64,000 nucleotides of DNA from Fibrella aquatilis (GCF_017353255.1 NZ_JAFMYU010000024.1:43276-107275); one strand, 5' to 3'. Shown: positions 33,101 to 42,156, numbered from the stretch's first letter. Notes: generated by a model not told the origin, from the sequence alone. Made by a program: numbers and translations.

Positions 33101-35790
33101 GCAAGGTAAACGTCCTGTTCAAGGCACCCTTTAACGGTAAGATGCTGGTGACGGTAGAACGCAACAATGTGCTGGAACAGAAATGGTTAACAGTCGAAAA
33201 TAAGGCGGCTCAATGGTCTTTTTCCGTAGGCGAAGATCACATGCCCAACGTCTACGTCACGGCCACACTCATCCGCGCCATGGACGGCACCGACCTGCCG
33301 CTCACTGTGGCCCACGGCTTTGCACCCGTCACCGTGACCAACCCCGACACGAAGCTGCCCGTAACGATTGAGGCCGTGGCGACGTCGTATTCCAAGACCA
33401 AGCAGACCATCCGGGTCAAGACCGCCCGCAACACCGAAGTGACCGTGGCAGTGGTTGACGAGGGTATTTTACAGTTGAAAAACGACAAAACCCCTGATCC
33501 CCACGGCTTCTTTTTCCAGAAACGCGCCCTGGAAGTGCAAGCCTATGATGGTTACGCGCTGCTTTATCCCGAACTCATGTTCCGCAACCGGTCGAGTTCG
33601 GGCGGGGACGGGTATGATCTGGAGCGGCGCGTTAACCCCTTGAGCAACAAGCGGGTGCAACTGGTAGCCCTCTGGAGTGGCATCCTGAAAACGGGCTTTT
33701 CGGGCGAGGCTGAGTTTACGATTGATATTCCGCAGTTTTCGGGATCATTACGCGTGATGGCCGTGGCCTGGAAAGACAACGCGTTTGGGTCGGCGGAGAA
33801 AAACATGATCGTCTCAGACCCCGTGGTCATTAGCGCAGGCGTACCCCGGTTTCTTTCGCCGGGCGATGAGTTGACCTTGCCTGTGACGTTAAATAACACA
33901 ACCAAAAACGCGGCGGGTCTCACGGCCACGGTCAGCGTGGGTGGGCCGCTGGAAGTCGTCACCAGCACTGCGCCAGCCCCCAGCATCACCGATTCAACGG
34001 GCGCTGTAGTGCCAACGCCAACCGCGGGAGCCGCCACACCGGCCACCCAAAAACTAACCGTGCCCGCTGGCCGCGAAAGCCGGGTCACGTACCGGGTACG
34101 CTCGACGGGGGGTGTTGGGCCGGGGCATATCACGGTGACAGTCAATGCGTTGGGTAAGAATTACGTGGAGCGCACCGACATCACCGTCCGGCCTGCTGCG
34201 CCGTTGCAAAAGACCACCGTGGCGGGTGTGGTAGCAGGCGGACGGACGCAAACGATCTCGCTCACGGGCAATTTCCTGCCCGGCACCACGCGTAATAGCC
34301 TGACCATCAGTCGGTCGCCAGTAGTGCAGCAAGCCAAAACGCTGACGTATCTGCTGGGCTACCCGTATGGTTGCACGGAACAAACGATCTCGAAAGCCTT
34401 TCCGCAGCTGTATTTTGCCGATCTCACGCGGTCGGTGCAGAAGGGCAACGTATACACGGTTAGTCAGGGAGATTCGGACTTCAACCCAGCCACCAACGTC
34501 CGGGCGGCATTGCAACAGATCGACAGCAGGCAGTTGTACAACGGCGGCGTCACACTCTGGTCGGACCAAAACACCGAAGACCCCTGGGCCACAGCCTACG
34601 CCCTACATTTCATGACCGAAGCCGCTAAAGCCGGGTTCGAGGTACGGGCCGAATCGCAGAGCAAAGCCATCGACCGGCTTACCACGCTCACGAGCAACCC
34701 GGCTCTGGAACGTGAGTCGGTGTATGACGAAACCGGGGGCCGCACCGACCGCGACGTAGCTAGCCGAACCACCATCTACGGCCTCTATGTGCTGGCCAAC
34801 GCGGGCAAGCCCAACCGCGCCGCCATGAGCTACTACAAAGACGCCGCCGACAAGCTACTCTCGACTGACGAGCGCTACCTCTTGGCCACCGCCTATGCCC
34901 GCCTCGGTGATGAGAAAAACAGCAATGCCCTGTTGCCCAAACAGTATGCGCTGACGGCTGGTGAGCGACAAACGGGTGGAAGCTATTCGTCACCCATCCG
35001 GAATATCGCGCTGGTATTGAGCGCGTTGGTAGATGCCGACCCTGATAATTTGCAGGTACCCACGCTGGCCCGGCAACTGAATACGGTGGTACAGCAAAGT
35101 CCGTATCTGAATACGCAGGAGGCTGCATTTGCGTTTTTAGCGCTGGGTAAATTGGCCCGCCAAAACGCAGGCAGCACCGCCACCGCCACCCTGGCGGGAG
35201 GTAGTAAAAGCCTGGGTAATTTCACCGGCGAGGATCTGCTTCTGCGCAAACTACCTACTAATCAGCCGCTTACGCTGACCACCAAAGGTACCGGCAGCCT
35301 GTATTATTTTGGGCAAAGTGAGGGCGTTCCCATCAGCGGCAGCGTGCCCGACGAAGACCGGGGCCTCACCGTGCGCCGCACGTTCCTCACCCGCGACGGC
35401 GCGCCCATGAACCGATTCAAACAAAATGATTTGGTGGTGGTGAAGCTGACGGTGGCGAGTACTACCGGCCTACCCGTGGAGAACGTGGTCCTTACTGATC
35501 TGTTACCCGCAGGTTTTGAAGTTGAAAACCCGCGCTTGGTCAGTCAGGCAAAAGATGGCGACGGGCGGGATTTGAGTTGGGCAAAAGACGCCAGCACCCC
35601 CGATCATTTCGACGTTCGCGACGACCGGATTAACTACTTCACCTCGGCGGGCCAAAAGCCAAAAACGTTTTATTACATGGTCCGGGCGGTGTCACGGGGT
35701 ACGTTCATCCTCGGCCCCGCCTCCGCCGATGCCATGTATAACCCTGAGTTACGCAGTTATCATGGAGCGGGAAAGTTGCGAGTCGAGTAG
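30175..35790 (+). CDS. Alpha-2-macroglobulin family lipoprotein (YfaS/YfhM-like)
   Basis: 1871 residues. The N terminus has a signal segment and Cys at 22 (LCLLLTHC), with His at -1 of the lipobox, which is unusual. Successive MG-type beta-sandwich domains fill the first two thirds (SIYRPGETIHLNTILR near residue 597 marks an MG domain). The bacterial macroglobulin segment VAVVDEGILQLKN is near 1095. The thioester motif YGCTEQ is intact near 1398, followed by an alpha-alpha toroid and a C-terminal receptor-like domain (about 1730-1870). The family traps proteases in the envelope. The usual partner gene pbpC is absent here. Confidence 0.95.
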   Translation: MYPPFRARLLPVVLLCLLLTHCARLSNTVQVTGRNFNEEIQQAQNLIFSFNKNVGPSTSNWESTPYITFKPAIAGKFRWTSPNELVFSPETSFDPATNYRAELTKEIIKAAPDKGLSVSGDEIAFHTPYLQLTGTETWWTRDRDGGKPVAKSRLVFNYDLPAAEVATRLQMQSEEQKLTTGSIQAGQAGSALMSGTNGGLVVTLPDAPAEANERPLSVHLDKGLKVPGTAYESKDVIEQTATLPTPKRLEVGDVQTGYSAQKGFIRVATTQALQNENLSQYYTIQPTVQTTAELTENGLLIRGDFNETDTYVLTLTTAMRGVLGPKLAEPVSRDVFFGQMPAGLEFAQKKALYLSSKGSRNVGLTITNVPKVQVKIARLFENNILQFLKNNRYEDYNDGGEASGSFTYGNDENGDLSQVLVNKLVETSDLPKVRGTSALNLSIPDTSPTQTGRPLRGTYLVSVQSENEAYVSATQLVSVSDIGLIVRKSADDILVWANSIQTTDALSGVEVSLVSSNNQTVYTLKTDSDGFARFEKVAEKAPGFTIAMLTARQGGEAEPGDFNFLYLADTEVETSRFEVDGKRNSAAGIDAFIYGDRSIYRPGETIHLNTILRKAAAQNVGAIPLTIKILLPNGNEYQQLRQTTNEQGAVTADIPVDPAAVTGSYTVEVYDGNNSLLASKALSIEEFIPDRIKVDVKTDRDAYRSGQTITLSATAQNLFGPPAADRAYEAELQLKRKEFAPKGYTDYTFTIPSAQQVPGQPAPGTFEKVLRQGRTNGTGQFTEVFDIPATYHDMGLLDGKLFITVFDENGRPVNRLRRFEVQTQDVLYGVRMADRYLTTNTPLAVEVVGLNAAGIPQNASAQVQVVRFDYQTVMEKQEGGSIKYNTKRREKVVYTNVLRLSGKPAQFKYVPTVSGEYEVRVRRPNQPADAALGVLGYTAADFYAYGYGSTTASSFVVSTEGQVLMEFDKPTYETGGKVNVLFKAPFNGKMLVTVERNNVLEQKWLTVENKAAQWSFSVGEDHMPNVYVTATLIRAMDGTDLPLTVAHGFAPVTVTNPDTKLPVTIEAVATSYSKTKQTIRVKTARNTEVTVAVVDEGILQLKNDKTPDPHGFFFQKRALEVQAYDGYALLYPELMFRNRSSSGGDGYDLERRVNPLSNKRVQLVALWSGILKTGFSGEAEFTIDIPQFSGSLRVMAVAWKDNAFGSAEKNMIVSDPVVISAGVPRFLSPGDELTLPVTLNNTTKNAAGLTATVSVGGPLEVVTSTAPAPSITDSTGAVVPTPTAGAATPATQKLTVPAGRESRVTYRVRSTGGVGPGHITVTVNALGKNYVERTDITVRPAAPLQKTTVAGVVAGGRTQTISLTGNFLPGTTRNSLTISRSPVVQQAKTLTYLLGYPYGCTEQTISKAFPQLYFADLTRSVQKGNVYTVSQGDSDFNPATNVRAALQQIDSRQLYNGGVTLWSDQNTEDPWATAYALHFMTEAAKAGFEVRAESQSKAIDRLTTLTSNPALERESVYDETGGRTDRDVASRTTIYGLYVLANAGKPNRAAMSYYKDAADKLLSTDERYLLATAYARLGDEKNSNALLPKQYALTAGERQTGGSYSSPIRNIALVLSALVDADPDNLQVPTLARQLNTVVQQSPYLNTQEAAFAFLALGKLARQNAGSTATATLAGGSKSLGNFTGEDLLLRKLPTNQPLTLTTKGTGSLYYFGQSEGVPISGSVPDEDRGLTVRRTFLTRDGAPMNRFKQNDLVVVKLTVASTTGLPVENVVLTDLLPAGFEVENPRLVSQAKDGDGRDLSWAKDASTPDHFDVRDDRINYFTSAGQKPKTFYYMVRAVSRGTFILGPASADAMYNPELRSYHGAGKLRVE

Positions 35791-35794
35791 CGTT

Positions 35795-36913
35795 TCAGTT
35801 CAGTTCACTCATGTAAGCATCCCATTGCTTATATAATTTATCAGGAGCGAAATCAAGCGCTCGTCTTCTGGAAACGGCCGGATCAACTCCGATCCGGCCA
35901 TCCATAAGGTCAATCATGGCAGTGGCAAAATCGTCTACATCCCAGCTAGAAACTACCTTACCCATCCCATCGGTCATAATATCGGTCACACCGCCACTAT
36001 CGAACGTGATGATAGGTTTTCCCAGATAAGCTGCCTCTATGTTGACCATGCCAAATGTTTCTTCATGCGACAGCAACAGGAAGGCATCCATCAAAGCCAT
36101 ATGTTCGTAATAGGTTTCTTTTAACGCTCCTGTCAGAATCACGTTTGTATGACCGTAATAAGCTAATTCACAGCGCATATAGTATTCAGCAGCATTGTCT
36201 GACCCACCGCCCATCCAGAGAAAATAACAGGTACGGCCGGCCTGTTTCATACGGCTAGCTAATTGCGGCAGGTAATCAATGCCTTTCCGGTAGATCAAAC
36301 TACCCGACATTCCCCAAACAAAAGCATTATCAGGTATTTGGTAATGCTTCCGCAGAGCAGCTACCCGCCTAGGGTCGGGATTTATTTCGGTCAAATCAAT
36401 AGATGGATACAGCAATTTGGGTGATGCGACGCCCAGAATTTTCAGCGATTTACAGGCTGTTTTTGATAAACCAAAAACCAGTTTAGCTTCCAGCATCTGT
36501 GCTAGTTCATGTTTTTTCACAGGTTCGTAGAGCACATAGGGCATTTCTGATACATGGGCAATCGTCTGTACACCCACGCGGTTAGCCAGTTTAGCTATAT
36601 GGGCCATCATAATGGTATTCAGATACCAAAAATCAGGCTTGTATTTGTTGTGTACAGCTAAAATTCGACGTTCATAAGCCATTATTCCCGCTGCGCTCAT
36701 CACTTTACTAACCGTCCGATTTAGTAGCCCTTCATTATATGGCGATGTGTGAAATGGTATCGATCTTGGCAAGTCGTTTTTCATCGATCCGACCTGATCG
36801 GCATACATAATTGCCTCATAATGGGTGTTGTCAAGCTGCTTTATAATATTCCAGAGCAACATCTCCGAACCGGTGCGGCCACCAAATGGTGTAAAAAATA
36901 AGATTCGCTTCAT
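35795..36913 (-). CDS. GT4-type glycosyltransferase
   Basis: 372 residues with a GT-B fold. The N-terminal glycine-rich turn is FGGRTGSEMLLWNII, and the C-terminal donor-site motif HEETFGMVNIEAAYLGKP (about residues 285-302, the E-x7-E pattern) identifies family GT4. No membrane segment is visible. It ends 5 bases from the convergent macroglobulin gene. The acceptor is unknown; a role in surface polysaccharide or glycan assembly is likely from the family. Confidence 0.87.
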   Translation of the reverse strand: MKRILFFTPFGGRTGSEMLLWNIIKQLDNTHYEAIMYADQVGSMKNDLPRSIPFHTSPYNEGLLNRTVSKVMSAAGIMAYERRILAVHNKYKPDFWYLNTIMMAHIAKLANRVGVQTIAHVSEMPYVLYEPVKKHELAQMLEAKLVFGLSKTACKSLKILGVASPKLLYPSIDLTEINPDPRRVAALRKHYQIPDNAFVWGMSGSLIYRKGIDYLPQLASRMKQAGRTCYFLWMGGGSDNAAEYYMRCELAYYGHTNVILTGALKETYYEHMALMDAFLLLSHEETFGMVNIEAAYLGKPIITFDSGGVTDIMTDGMGKVVSSWDVDDFATAMIDLMDGRIGVDPAVSRRRALDFAPDKLYKQWDAYMSELN

Positions 36914-37180
36914 AAAGTGACTCGAAGAACAATAGTATGGCTACCAGTTTATAAAATGGCCTTTCCGAGTGGCGTAAAAATAACTGTTATTGGCCTACCT
37001 GTACTTGTCGACAGGCTATCTAGTGATGATACAAAAAACAGGTAATTTATTCTACAGTTTATGTAGAATCTTACAATCAGATCAGTATTGGAATTGGCCC
37101 TGTAGCGTCAGAAACGGCATTGGTACCAAATTTGAGCCGTTCATTCGTTGACATTTATCTCAACTAAAAATTTCAACGTT

Positions 37181-38455
37181 ATGAAACGCAACGTATGGGT
37201 AGTAGGGGCTATGCTGGCTGCCATCACCAGCTTATCGTCGTGCGCAACGGTAGAAGGGTGGCTCTATAAAGATGATAACCAGGCCCGCAAATCAACGGCG
37301 ACATCAGACCGCAACGACCGGTCCCGGTCATCCGACGACGGCCGTGGTTCGTTTGCCCGCCGTGACGATGACCGGAATACGTCGTCACGTCAGGACCGGG
37401 GTAGCTCATATAACAACCGGTATGCATCGGGTAGAGACAGTAACTCATCAGACGATCGGTATGCGTCGAACCGGAACTACAGCTCGTATAACAACCGGTA
37501 TACCTCAGACCGCAGTAACGACTCTTCCAACGACCGCGATTACAACCAGACTGATCGATACTCATCAAACAGCCGCCGTTCTTCCAACTCGAACGGCTAC
37601 GACCGTAACTCAGACCGGTACAATACCCAGGATCCTGGCTACAACGATCAGACATACAGCAACAGTAGCCGGAACAACAACGATCGGAGCTACAACAACC
37701 GCAGCTACAACGATCGCAACGACAATAGCCGAAATGGTTATAATGACCAGAGTTATAACACTCGAAACGACAACGATCGAGATAACCAGCAGTCGAACAA
37801 TTACCACGGCCGCACGGCAAATGATCGGATGTCGAACGATTACGGCTACAGCGGCCAGAATTACGATGTAGACGATAGCAACCGCTACAACAGTAATCGT
37901 AACGATCAGCAGCAGCGGCAGCAGCGCAACGATTCGTATTCTAGCCGGAATATGAACAGCAACCCTAGCTACGACAGCTACAACAATGGTTCGTCGAATG
38001 CATCGGGTATGATGGGATCAAGACGCGACTCATATGGCAGTAACGGTAATCGCGAGATGGGCGACTCGAGCATGACAGGTGGTTCGGGCCAGCTGGGCAA
38101 TGGTTACCGCGATACGAACACCGGCGACCGTACGAATGGGAACACAAATGACCGTTTTACTAATGACCGGCAGGACCTGATGGCCCAACTCGACGAGACC
38201 ATCGGCAAACTCGACAAGCAACTGGACGGCATGAAAAATGCCGCGCCTAACGAGAACAGGAATGCCCGCAAGTCGCGCGAAGACGGTACCAAAACGCTTC
38301 AGGATCAGCGTCGGCAACTAACCGATCAGGCCTACAAAGTGCAGCGTACGTCTGAAAATGACTTCCGGCAGGTACGCCGTGAGACGAATCGCCTGATTGA
38401 CCAGACAGAAGATGCACTAGATAAGATGGCGCAGCCAGCAGACGGCAAAAAGTAA
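37181..38455 (+). CDS. Asn/Arg/Ser/Asp/Tyr-rich lipoprotein with helical C terminus
   Basis: 424 residues from the ATG at 37181, which gives a lipoprotein signal with lipobox LSSC (Cys21); an upstream ATG at 37148 would bury the signal. After about residue 35 comes a 260-residue low-complexity, probably disordered region made of N, D, R, S and Y (for example SSDDRYASNRNYSSYN). The last 110 residues are a charged helix or coiled coil (DETIGKLDKQLDGMKN, then RRQLTDQAYKVQ). No known domain is recognised. It is probably anchored in the envelope and may be an extended spacer, adhesive or polymer-binding protein. A strong terminator follows. Confidence 0.75.
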   Translation: MKRNVWVVGAMLAAITSLSSCATVEGWLYKDDNQARKSTATSDRNDRSRSSDDGRGSFARRDDDRNTSSRQDRGSSYNNRYASGRDSNSSDDRYASNRNYSSYNNRYTSDRSNDSSNDRDYNQTDRYSSNSRRSSNSNGYDRNSDRYNTQDPGYNDQTYSNSSRNNNDRSYNNRSYNDRNDNSRNGYNDQSYNTRNDNDRDNQQSNNYHGRTANDRMSNDYGYSGQNYDVDDSNRYNSNRNDQQQRQQRNDSYSSRNMNSNPSYDSYNNGSSNASGMMGSRRDSYGSNGNREMGDSSMTGGSGQLGNGYRDTNTGDRTNGNTNDRFTNDRQDLMAQLDETIGKLDKQLDGMKNAAPNENRNARKSREDGTKTLQDQRRQLTDQAYKVQRTSENDFRQVRRETNRLIDQTEDALDKMAQPADGKK

Positions 38456-38463
38456 TGGTTCTG

Positions 38464-38515
38464 ACAAACAGATCGGTCGGTACCAACTTCGGTTAGTACC
38501 GACCGATCTGTTTGT
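38464..38515 (+). terminator. Terminator after the low-complexity lipoprotein gene
   Basis: Two 20-base perfect inverted arms (38464-38483, 38496-38515) with a 12-base loop, TTTGTTTT following on the plus strand. Confidence 0.85.
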
Positions 38516-38561
38516 TTTAATTCTATTAACGAAAGAGATTTGAGGCCTCAAACCCCGCAAT

Positions 38562-39071
38562 ATGGCCTTTATTAAACCTGTACGTGGCGTAGCCCCCCAA
38601 TTTGACGATTCGTGCTGGTTCGCCGACAACGCTACCATAGTGGGTGACGTAACCTTTGGTCGCGACTGTACCGTATGGTTCAACGCAGTAGTGCGTGGTG
38701 ATGTTAACAGTATCACCATTGGCGAAAGGACCAATATTCAGGACGGAGCCGTCATCCATTGCACCTATCAAAAACACGCCACTATCATTGGCAATTGTGT
38801 ATCCATTGCACATAACGCTATTGTGCATGGTTGTATCCTGGAAGATCAGGTATTAGTAGGCATGGGGGCCATCGTTATGGACGGGGCTGTGGTGAGTACC
38901 GGGTCAATTATTGCCGCTGGTGCCATTGTTACCCAAAATATGATTATTCCTTCCGGTAGTATTTATGCAGGTAACCCAGCCCGGTTTCTTAAGACCGTTT
39001 CACCAGAACAGGCAGAAATCTTCATGCGGACAGCTAATAACTACGTGTTATATGCCAGTTGGTTTCGATAA
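38562..39071 (+). CDS. Gamma-carbonic-anhydrase-like hexapeptide protein
   Basis: 169 residues forming a left-handed beta-helix with many [LIV]-G-x4 turns. The conserved start ADNATIVGDV, the segment NAVVRGDVNSITIG, NIQDGAVIHC and then SIAHNAIVHGC supply the His residues that bind metal in Cam/CamH-type proteins. The family includes both true carbonic anhydrases and inactive YrdA-like proteins, and which of these this is cannot be decided here. It ends 7 bases before the convergent gene at 39079. Confidence 0.92.
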   Translation: MAFIKPVRGVAPQFDDSCWFADNATIVGDVTFGRDCTVWFNAVVRGDVNSITIGERTNIQDGAVIHCTYQKHATIIGNCVSIAHNAIVHGCILEDQVLVGMGAIVMDGAVVSTGSIIAAGAIVTQNMIIPSGSIYAGNPARFLKTVSPEQAEIFMRTANNYVLYASWFR

Positions 39072-39078
39072 TGAACAG

Positions 39079-40101
39079 CTAACTCCGCCCAACGAGCTTT
39101 TTGGCTAACCCGACAGCGTGAATTGTCATAAGCCAACTATTGCGCTTGACCAAATCCCATTTGGTCTTTAATTGAACAGCAGGCCCGAAGACAGCCTTCT
39201 TGGGAAACGTATCATTGATGTAGTTACGGGCCAGCTGTTCTGAAAGCCAGTACCGCTCTGCCTTATTGTAGGCTTCGCTACCCGCACCGCTGTCATCGAA
39301 AGTGGCGTGGGCGAGGTAATTTTCTAGTACTATATGCTGAAATCTGAATCCACGATTGAACATCTCGTAGAAAAATACCGTCGCCATATCAGCGCCTCGC
39401 CAGCCACCACCGTAACAGCCTACGTCGCCCACAGGCAAGGTGTTAGCTCGGTAGATATCGATATTAATTAAAGCACAGTATTCATTGAGCCTACATTCGG
39501 GTAGTGGATGAACCCGACCAGCCTCAATTACCTCGATGTCAAGCACTTTTCGGGGTGTATTATTATCTCTATGCAACGCAAGTGCCTCTTCTTTTGAAGG
39601 TACATATTCATGCATTGTTGTTGACGTGCATCGCTTTGAAAAGAACATTGAGGCTGGGCAACTCCAGCATTGACCTATTGACCCAATCCCCGTCAAGCCG
39701 GGATCACGATCATAAATAGCCAGCATGTCACCAATCATGTCGCGGTGAAAGAGCAGGTCATTGTGTATAACGCATAGGTAAGGTTTATCTGTTTTTTCCA
39801 GTGCATACTGAAACATGATGCTCTGCCTGTACCGTTCATCGTTGCGGGTCCTCTCTACGTCGTGGGTATCTGGAGCCAGAAAATAAGTGGGGCGGTGAAC
39901 AACGAACGTGATCGGGTCTAGTTTGAAATAATCTAGTATTTTATGAAGCCCTCCCCAGTCGTTATGTGGTTGCCGATATTCATAAGAGAGGTAAATTTTA
40001 TCAATATGCTGTCGACTGTGATCTAGAAGGGTTTTGATTGCCACAATCGTATTGTAGGGTTTACCGTAAATAATAACCGCTACATCAACGCGTTTCGTCA
40101 T
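39079..40101 (-). CDS. GT-A-like glycosyltransferase-type protein
   Basis: 340 residues from the ATG at 40101, chosen because MTKRVDVAVIIYGKPYNT begins the first beta strand of a GT-A fold; an ATG at 40170 would add 23 residues and overlap thiL. The segment CVIHNDLLFHRDMIGDM (about residues 110-126) is in the place of the DxD-type nucleotide-sugar site. No membrane helices. It is 53 bases after thiL in the same direction, so may be co-transcribed, but the two have no evident link. Acceptor unknown. Confidence 0.6.
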   Translation of the reverse strand: MTKRVDVAVIIYGKPYNTIVAIKTLLDHSRQHIDKIYLSYEYRQPHNDWGGLHKILDYFKLDPITFVVHRPTYFLAPDTHDVERTRNDERYRQSIMFQYALEKTDKPYLCVIHNDLLFHRDMIGDMLAIYDRDPGLTGIGSIGQCWSCPASMFFSKRCTSTTMHEYVPSKEEALALHRDNNTPRKVLDIEVIEAGRVHPLPECRLNEYCALINIDIYRANTLPVGDVGCYGGGWRGADMATVFFYEMFNRGFRFQHIVLENYLAHATFDDSGAGSEAYNKAERYWLSEQLARNYINDTFPKKAVFGPAVQLKTKWDLVKRNSWLMTIHAVGLAKKLVGRS

Positions 40102-40154
40102 AATAGATGATGCCAGGTGAAGTATAGTAGGTGGCAAAGCTACGTCAGGATTAT

Positions 40155-41180
40155 TTATGCCCGATTCCACCCCTGCGCCCGAATGGGAGTTTGCTGTCCG
40201 GCCTTGGTGGCCAGCACAACCTGATCTGGCATGTCGGTCATGTAACCAATAGCCGTAATGCGGCTGTGGTTTTTTAGCTTCTCAAACGCCTGTGGTGGCA
40301 CGGTAAAGAGCAGTTCATAGTCTTCACCCCCGTTCAGTGCAGCCGTCAGCGGGCTAATCTTGAATTCGTCGGCGGCCAGGTATGTCTGGTCATCAATCGG
40401 GATGTTTTCGTCGAAAATGACCGCGCCCGTGCCCGACTGTGTGCAGAGATGGAGCAAATCTGAGGCTAGCCCATCCGACAGGTCAATCATAGCCGTGGGC
40501 AGTACGTCAAGGTCACGAAGTTCATAAACCATGTCGGTGCGAGCATCGGGGCGAAGCTGCCGCCCTATCAGGTAGGCTCGCTCTTCCGACAAATCCGGCT
40601 GCATGTCGGGGTTAGCCAGGTATTCCTGTTTTTCGCGCTCCAGCAGTTGAAGGCCCAGGTAAGCCGCGCCCAGATCACCCGTCACACAGATCACATCGTT
40701 GGGTTTGGCTGTATTCCGGTACGTGATTCTGTCAGGTGCCACTTGCCCCACCACCGAAATGGCAATGACCAATCCTGACCGGGAGGTAGTGGTATCGCCC
40801 CCCACCAGGTCAACGTTATAAGCTTCGCAGGCAGCCCGAATGCCCGCATAGAGCTCGTCAACCGCCTCTACCGTAAAACGGCTGCTGAGGCCCAAACCCA
40901 CGGTCAATTGGGTGGGTAGTCCGTTCATAGCCGCAATGTCCGACACGTTTACGGCCACTGCCTTAAATCCCAGATGCTGTAGAGGCATGTAGGTGAGGTC
41001 GAAGTGAATGCCTTCAACAAGCAGGTCGGTAGTGAGCAGGCCGTGCAGTTGATCGTTAAGGGCAAAAACAGCGGCATCGTCACCAATACCACGTAAGGTA
41101 CCGGGCTGAACTGGCGCGGCATTTTCCTGTTGAATACGCTGAATGAGGCCGCGCTCGCCAATGGTCTGGAGAGGTGTCAT
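40155..41180 (-). CDS. thiL: Thiamine-monophosphate kinase
   Basis: 341 residues, normal length. AIRS/PurM-type fold with GIGDDAAVF (about residue 31), the metal-site motif LTTDLLVEGIHFD (about 51), VGGDTTTSRSG (about 122), VTGDLGAA (about 152) and DLSDGLASDL (about 215). It phosphorylates thiamine monophosphate to thiamine diphosphate. The other thiamine genes are not in this window. It is preceded by the terminator of the lipoprotein gene upstream. Confidence 0.96.
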   Translation of the reverse strand: MTPLQTIGERGLIQRIQQENAAPVQPGTLRGIGDDAAVFALNDQLHGLLTTDLLVEGIHFDLTYMPLQHLGFKAVAVNVSDIAAMNGLPTQLTVGLGLSSRFTVEAVDELYAGIRAACEAYNVDLVGGDTTTSRSGLVIAISVVGQVAPDRITYRNTAKPNDVICVTGDLGAAYLGLQLLEREKQEYLANPDMQPDLSEERAYLIGRQLRPDARTDMVYELRDLDVLPTAMIDLSDGLASDLLHLCTQSGTGAVIFDENIPIDDQTYLAADEFKISPLTAALNGGEDYELLFTVPPQAFEKLKNHSRITAIGYMTDMPDQVVLATKAGQQTPIRAQGWNRA

Positions 41181-41211
41181 AAAAAAAGCCGCTTCGGTGA
41201 TCCGAAACGGC
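41181..41211 (-). terminator. Terminator between lipoprotein gene and thiL
   Basis: On the minus strand: GCCGTTTCGG, 4-base loop, CCGAAGCGGC with one G-T pair, then seven T residues running into the thiL start codon region. It ends the transcript of the 41235-41681 gene. Confidence 0.75.
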
Positions 41212-41234
41212 CGGTTACGCCAATGAGATAGACT

Positions 41235-41681
41235 CTATGGATTTTTGAGCGTGTATGAATTCAAGCTACCGCCCGTTTTAGGGTCAGCCGTGGTGCGGGT
41301 TACCTTAAGCTCAGCATCCGTTACACTGTCAATGGTATAGGAGATAGTGCCATTGGTTCCCGTTGGAACAGGCGTCAACCCGGTTAGCACAATCGTTTTG
41401 TCATTTTGCAACTCGTATTTACCTGTAAACGTATTGCCGTCAACAGTCGTCAGTGTAACATTAGGCGGACTAGCCAGGTTTAGAATAAATTTTGAATAAC
41501 CAGGGGTTGGATTCGAGGCAGCACCAGCCGTATACTTAACCGTACCACCTTCGGTCACGACCCTAGCTGTCCAACTCTTCTTAATGAGATCTGACACAGG
41601 GGTAACAGGAGTTTTTCCGCAGCTAGCCAAAAGCGCTAACACGGTTAAAGAGAAAAGTAGGGCGTAATGTGTGTTTTTCAT
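41235..41681 (-). CDS. Small lipoprotein, lipocalin-like beta domain
   Basis: 148 residues. The signal peptide ends in the lipobox LLASC (Cys21). The mature part is small, beta-rich and Thr/Val-rich (NGTISYTIDSVTDAELKVTRTT), resembling lipocalin-like or DUF5004-type Bacteroidota lipoproteins, though not enough to name a family. A good promoter lies 23 bases upstream and a terminator follows, so it is a monocistronic outer-envelope lipoprotein of unknown role. Confidence 0.75.
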   Translation of the reverse strand: MKNTHYALLFSLTVLALLASCGKTPVTPVSDLIKKSWTARVVTEGGTVKYTAGAASNPTPGYSKFILNLASPPNVTLTTVDGNTFTGKYELQNDKTIVLTGLTPVPTGTNGTISYTIDSVTDAELKVTRTTADPKTGGSLNSYTLKNP

Positions 41682-41703
41682 GTGCCAAATTTGTAGTTAC
41701 CTG

Positions 41704-41711
41704 CAAAGCTA
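41704..41711 (-). promoter_or_regulatory. Promoter of the small lipoprotein gene
   Basis: Minus-strand TAGCTTTG fits TAnnTTTG, with TTG (41730-41732) 18 bases upstream. The spacing is slightly short but in range. Confidence 0.6.
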
Positions 41712-41785
41712 AAGGTACTGGGTTTAGTGCAAAAATAGAATACAACAGGTTTCAATTTTTTCTTCGTTTGATTTTCCGGCCTAAA

Positions 41786-42037
41786 ATGGTAACAGATAAG
41801 CACCAACTACCCAGCTACAGCCGCGCTCAATTGGCCCTACGCAATGGTAACGACCGCGATGAAATCTGGTGCGCTTATCAGGGTGTTATCTACGACGTAA
41901 CGCCCTCGCGCCTGTGGCGAAACGGAAAGCACTACGAACACTGGGCCGGGCAGGACCTCACCAATGAATTAGCCGACGCGCCCCATAATGAACGAGTTTT
42001 TCTGCGATTTGAGGCTGTTGGCGTGTTGCAACTATAG
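41786..42037 (+). CDS. Cytochrome b5-like heme/steroid-binding domain protein
   Basis: 83 residues from the ATG at 41786. An in-frame ATG at 41669 would pass through the promoter of the divergent gene, so it is rejected. It is one cytochrome b5-like domain: YSRAQLALRNGNDRDEIW, then VIYDVTPSRLW and HYEHWAGQDLTNEL with a final ADAPHNERVF. The His residues near HYEHW and APH are the probable heme ligands. Soluble, no signal. Electron-transfer or ligand-binding role unknown. Confidence 0.82.
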   Translation: MVTDKHQLPSYSRAQLALRNGNDRDEIWCAYQGVIYDVTPSRLWRNGKHYEHWAGQDLTNELADAPHNERVFLRFEAVGVLQL

Positions 42038-42156
42038 CAACACGTGACATGTCTTGTCAACACTTACTAACCGCTTAATAAAACTACAAGTATATCTTAT
42101 GCTTATTCGAGGAACAGTTACGAATTTTAAGATACTTACCACTATCAACTCAACTT

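Noticed and set aside
37224..37871. Open frames of about 200 codons on both other strands/frames over the low-complexity lipoprotein gene
   Set aside because: They are side effects of a biased codon composition (rich in CGN, AAC, AGC, GAC), with extreme amino-acid content and no start context.
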